DNA of 64,000 bases, taken from contig NZ_CP132335.1 in the NCBI RefSeq assembly GCF_030758295.1, positions 2,580,412-2,644,411 of the forward strand. Reading direction: 5' to 3'. The position numbers were made by a program, and so were the translations under genes. This stretch comes from Pararhizobium sp. IMCC21322. GTDB lineage: Bacteria; Pseudomonadota; Alphaproteobacteria; Rhizobiales; GCA-2746425. The notes under the pieces are model-generated. The model was not told the origin of the DNA, did not search any database, and saw nothing but the letters and a program-made list of their open reading frames with translations. Shown one piece after another: positions 63,608 through 64,000 of the stretch (positions are counted from its first letter, which is position 1; every line of letters starts with the position of its first letter).

Positions 63608-64000
63608 ATGCGACAAACACGAATAGGTATCATCATGCACGGCGTTACCGGCCGCATGGGTATGAACCAGCATTTGATCCGCTCTGTTCTTGCGATCAGG
63701 GAACAGGGTGGCGTTGCCCTGAAAGATGGCTCATTTCTCGTCCCCGACATCATTATTGTCGGGCGCAATGCTGAAAAGGTTGAAGCACTGGCAAAGCGTC
63801 ATGGCATCGAGCGCTGGACAGATGATCTGGACACAGCACTGGCCAATCCGGATGACACGCTGTTTTTTGATGCAGCTTCAACCAAATTGCGGCCAGCCTT
63901 GCTGCGCAAAGCCATTGACGCAGGCAAGGACGTCTATTGCGAAAAACCGGTTTCTGAAAGTCTGGAAGAGGCGGTAGAGATTGCAAAATACGCCAAAGAG
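63608..64000 (+). CDS. Gfo/Idh/MocA-family oxidoreductase, 5' part
   Basis: The first 131 codons of a gene that runs off the window, from ATG 63608 with AAAGGGATC upstream. N-terminal NAD(P) fold (IGIIMHGVTGRMGMNQHLIR) and the family motif YCEKPVSES. Oxidoreductases of this family act on sugars, inositols or sugar acids. Its place after a carboxylate transporter suggests a role in using the imported compound. The GVTGRMG form of the nucleotide loop is unusual for the family. Confidence 0.85.
   Translation, partial: MRQTRIGIIMHGVTGRMGMNQHLIRSVLAIREQGGVALKDGSFLVPDIIIVGRNAEKVEALAKRHGIERWTDDLDTALANPDDTLFFDAASTKLRPALLRKAIDAGKDVYCEKPVSESLEEAVEIAKYAKE

Noticed and set aside
1-64000. tRNA genes, rRNA genes, CRISPR arrays and intact insertion sequences
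   Set aside because: No cloverleaf-like sequence, regularly spaced repeats or transposase motifs were recognised by eye; a dedicated search could still find a degenerate one.

Overview
The window looks like a chromosomal stretch of an alphaproteobacterium, probably a marine or soil-type Hyphomicrobiales or Rhodobacterales member. The inference rests on moderate GC, many ABC/TRAP/TTT solute transporters, Zur-type zinc control, a PhnCDEE cassette, a split type IB dihydroorotate dehydrogenase and a REP-like palindrome of a kind common in this class. No rRNA, tRNA, CRISPR array or intact transposase gene was recognised. Gene functions are read from translated sequence and motifs; no database search was run.

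Layout. 1-6.7 kb: the end of a membrane formate dehydrogenase operon (Fe-S subunit, cytochrome b subunit, a periplasmic WD40-cytochrome c fusion, a 42-residue peptide), then a one-component regulator with a PBP-like sensor domain and the tungstate importer tupBCA, which would supply the metal for the enzyme. 6.8-10.3 kb: phnDCEE. 10.5-14.8 kb: Nudix hydrolase, gnd, znuCB-zur. 14.8-25.4 kb: a sugar-acid region (DenD-like dehydrogenase, UxaA-family dehydratase, beta-hydroxyacid dehydrogenase, DMT exporter) facing an ABC sugar importer, an IclR regulator and a type II dehydroquinase, with a 270-bp inverted-repeat element between the two arms. 25.4-27.5 kb: a sparse stretch with nagB and gene scraps. 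27.5-30.9 kb: a large subtilisin-like protease paired with a ComEC-type metallo-beta-lactamase fold protein.

31.0-40.2 kb: one long minus-strand unit joining a TRAP transporter to PyrK, PyrD (type IB), an N-carbamoyl amino acid amidohydrolase, dihydroorotase, orotate phosphoribosyltransferase and a small protein, with a divergent XRE-type regulator. Its content fits uptake of orotate (or a relative) and its reductive breakdown to aspartate, plus salvage to OMP, better than ordinary pyrimidine synthesis. 40.3-42.7 kb: LysR, TetR and a truncated malate/lactate dehydrogenase-like gene. 43.0-48.7 kb: a LacI-controlled ABC importer with a cytosolic calcineurin-like phosphodiesterase.

48.8-59.4 kb: a methylthioribose-type cluster. 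A SorC-family regulator, mtnA and mtnK, an RbsABC-type importer, then an operon for a split (two-gene) transketolase and a RuBisCO-like protein. The three control regions share TTGAC/GTCAA half-sites. Import, phosphorylation (MtnK), isomerisation (MtnA), RuBisCO-like isomerisation and ThDP-dependent cleavage can be written as one pathway; the last step would be new, and I consider this the most interesting system in the window. 59.6-64.0 kb: a TTT carboxylate transporter, its TetR-type regulator and the start of a Gfo/Idh/MocA oxidoreductase.
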